A DNA stretch of 23,913 nt from a virus. Numbering within the stretch: position 1 is the stretch's first letter; every line of letters starts with the position of its first letter. Below are positions 23,594 to 23,913 of this stretch, piece after piece. Location of the stretch: IMG/VR virus record IMGVR_UViG_3300023174_000629, positions 1-23,913 of that record; one strand, written 5' to 3'. Below the pieces are notes generated by a model. The model had not been told where the DNA came from and ran no database searches. It saw only the letters and a program-made list of their open reading frames with translations. The position numbers were made by a program, and so were the translations under genes.

Positions 23594-23913
23594 TAGACCC
23601 TAGTTACCTCGGGATAGACTGTTATCATTCCCTGAACAAGTCGCTGAATGGATGTACCATTATTAAATTGCAATTCCACATCATAGAAATAAGTTCCTGC
23701 TTTTATTGCCGCAGTCGCAGTTGGTCCAAGAGATACGCTGATGTATCCTGTTCCACCCGTAATTGAAGTATCAAATGTGGTTGCAGTATTGGAACTATAG
23801 TGCTTACGCATCTGTGCATTGGCGGTATAACCAGAGGAAAGGTCAATAGCATTTCCGTTCGTATCGTTTGCACGAATAGTGAACGCGAAGTTCGCTCCTT
23901 GATCCATGTCGTA
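23593..23913 (-). CDS. Small virion protein, probably 5'-truncated
   Basis: The frame is open from the window edge to the TAA at 23593-23595. The first visible ATG is at 23907 (MDQGANFAFTIRANDTNGNA), but two codons before it (Tyr-Asp) are also open. Related proteins of T4-like phages, as remembered, begin with several residues ahead of the DQGxxF segment, so the true start is probably outside. Further features are IDLSSGYTANAQMRKHYSS (21-39 from that ATG), the strand GTYFYDVELQFNNGTSIQRL and the end VQGMITVYPEVTR. It looks like a beta-sandwich module similar to BppU-type baseplate N-terminal domains. It is coupled to the giant fibre gene and could be its attachment or baseplate partner. Confidence 0.68.
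   Translation of the reverse strand, partial: YDMDQGANFAFTIRANDTNGNAIDLSSGYTANAQMRKHYSSNTATTFDTSITGGTGYISVSLGPTATAAIKAGTYFYDVELQFNNGTSIQRLVQGMITVYPEVTRV

Noticed and set aside
1-23913. tRNA genes, integrase, transposase, toxin-antitoxin or defence genes
   Set aside because: No cloverleaf form or recognisable motif was seen by eye on either strand; coding density leaves no free stretch over 300 nt.

Overview
The window is part of the virion-gene region of a T4-like contractile-tailed phage (myovirus). The evidence is a complete run of T4 core genes in T4 order, all on the minus strand and read from right to left: neck gp13, neck gp14, tail-sheath stabiliser gp15, small terminase gp16, large terminase gp17, sheath gp18, tube gp19, portal gp20, core/scaffold proteins, protease gp21, scaffold gp22 and major capsid protein gp23. 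The proteins are diverged from coliphage T4. As remembered (no alignment was run), they look closer to T4-like phages of cyanobacteria and other aquatic or soil bacteria. The host cannot be read from the sequence.

Right part (about 15.8-23.9 kb): an adhesin and fibre block. It holds the end of a small beta-rich virion protein, a 1239-residue fibre with a collagen-like stretch and 24 modular repeats, a protein with ten to eleven 24-residue DUF285/BspA-type repeats, a 107-residue small virion protein, a family 2 glycosyltransferase with a helical C-terminal half, and a tail-collar-domain protein. It lies just upstream of gp13, the place where T4 carries gp10-12 and fibritin. Host recognition, and possibly sugar decoration of the fibres or virion, is the likely job of this block.

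Middle part (about 5.7-15.7 kb): gp13 to gp20, then a 404-residue gp67/gp68-like core protein. Genes are tightly packed, with 0-40 nt spacers or short overlaps. Left part (0.4-5.7 kb): two unrecognised small proteins, gp21, gp22, gp23, and two paralogous proteins with a tail-tube-like pattern. At the extreme left edge is a nearly complete UvsY recombination mediator whose 3' end lies outside the window.

Eight minus-strand copies of a TAAATA-type motif, mostly N-CTAAATA with one perfect TATAAATA, sit 15-55 nt upstream of start codons and match the T4 late-promoter type read by a gp55-like sigma factor. They would divide the block into units headed by the 107-residue protein, the glycosyltransferase, gp13, gp18, gp19, gp22, gp23 and the first tube-like protein. 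A strong hairpin terminator follows gp23. No tRNA, CRISPR array, insertion sequence or plus-strand gene is supported, and no stretch over 300 nt lacks a gene.
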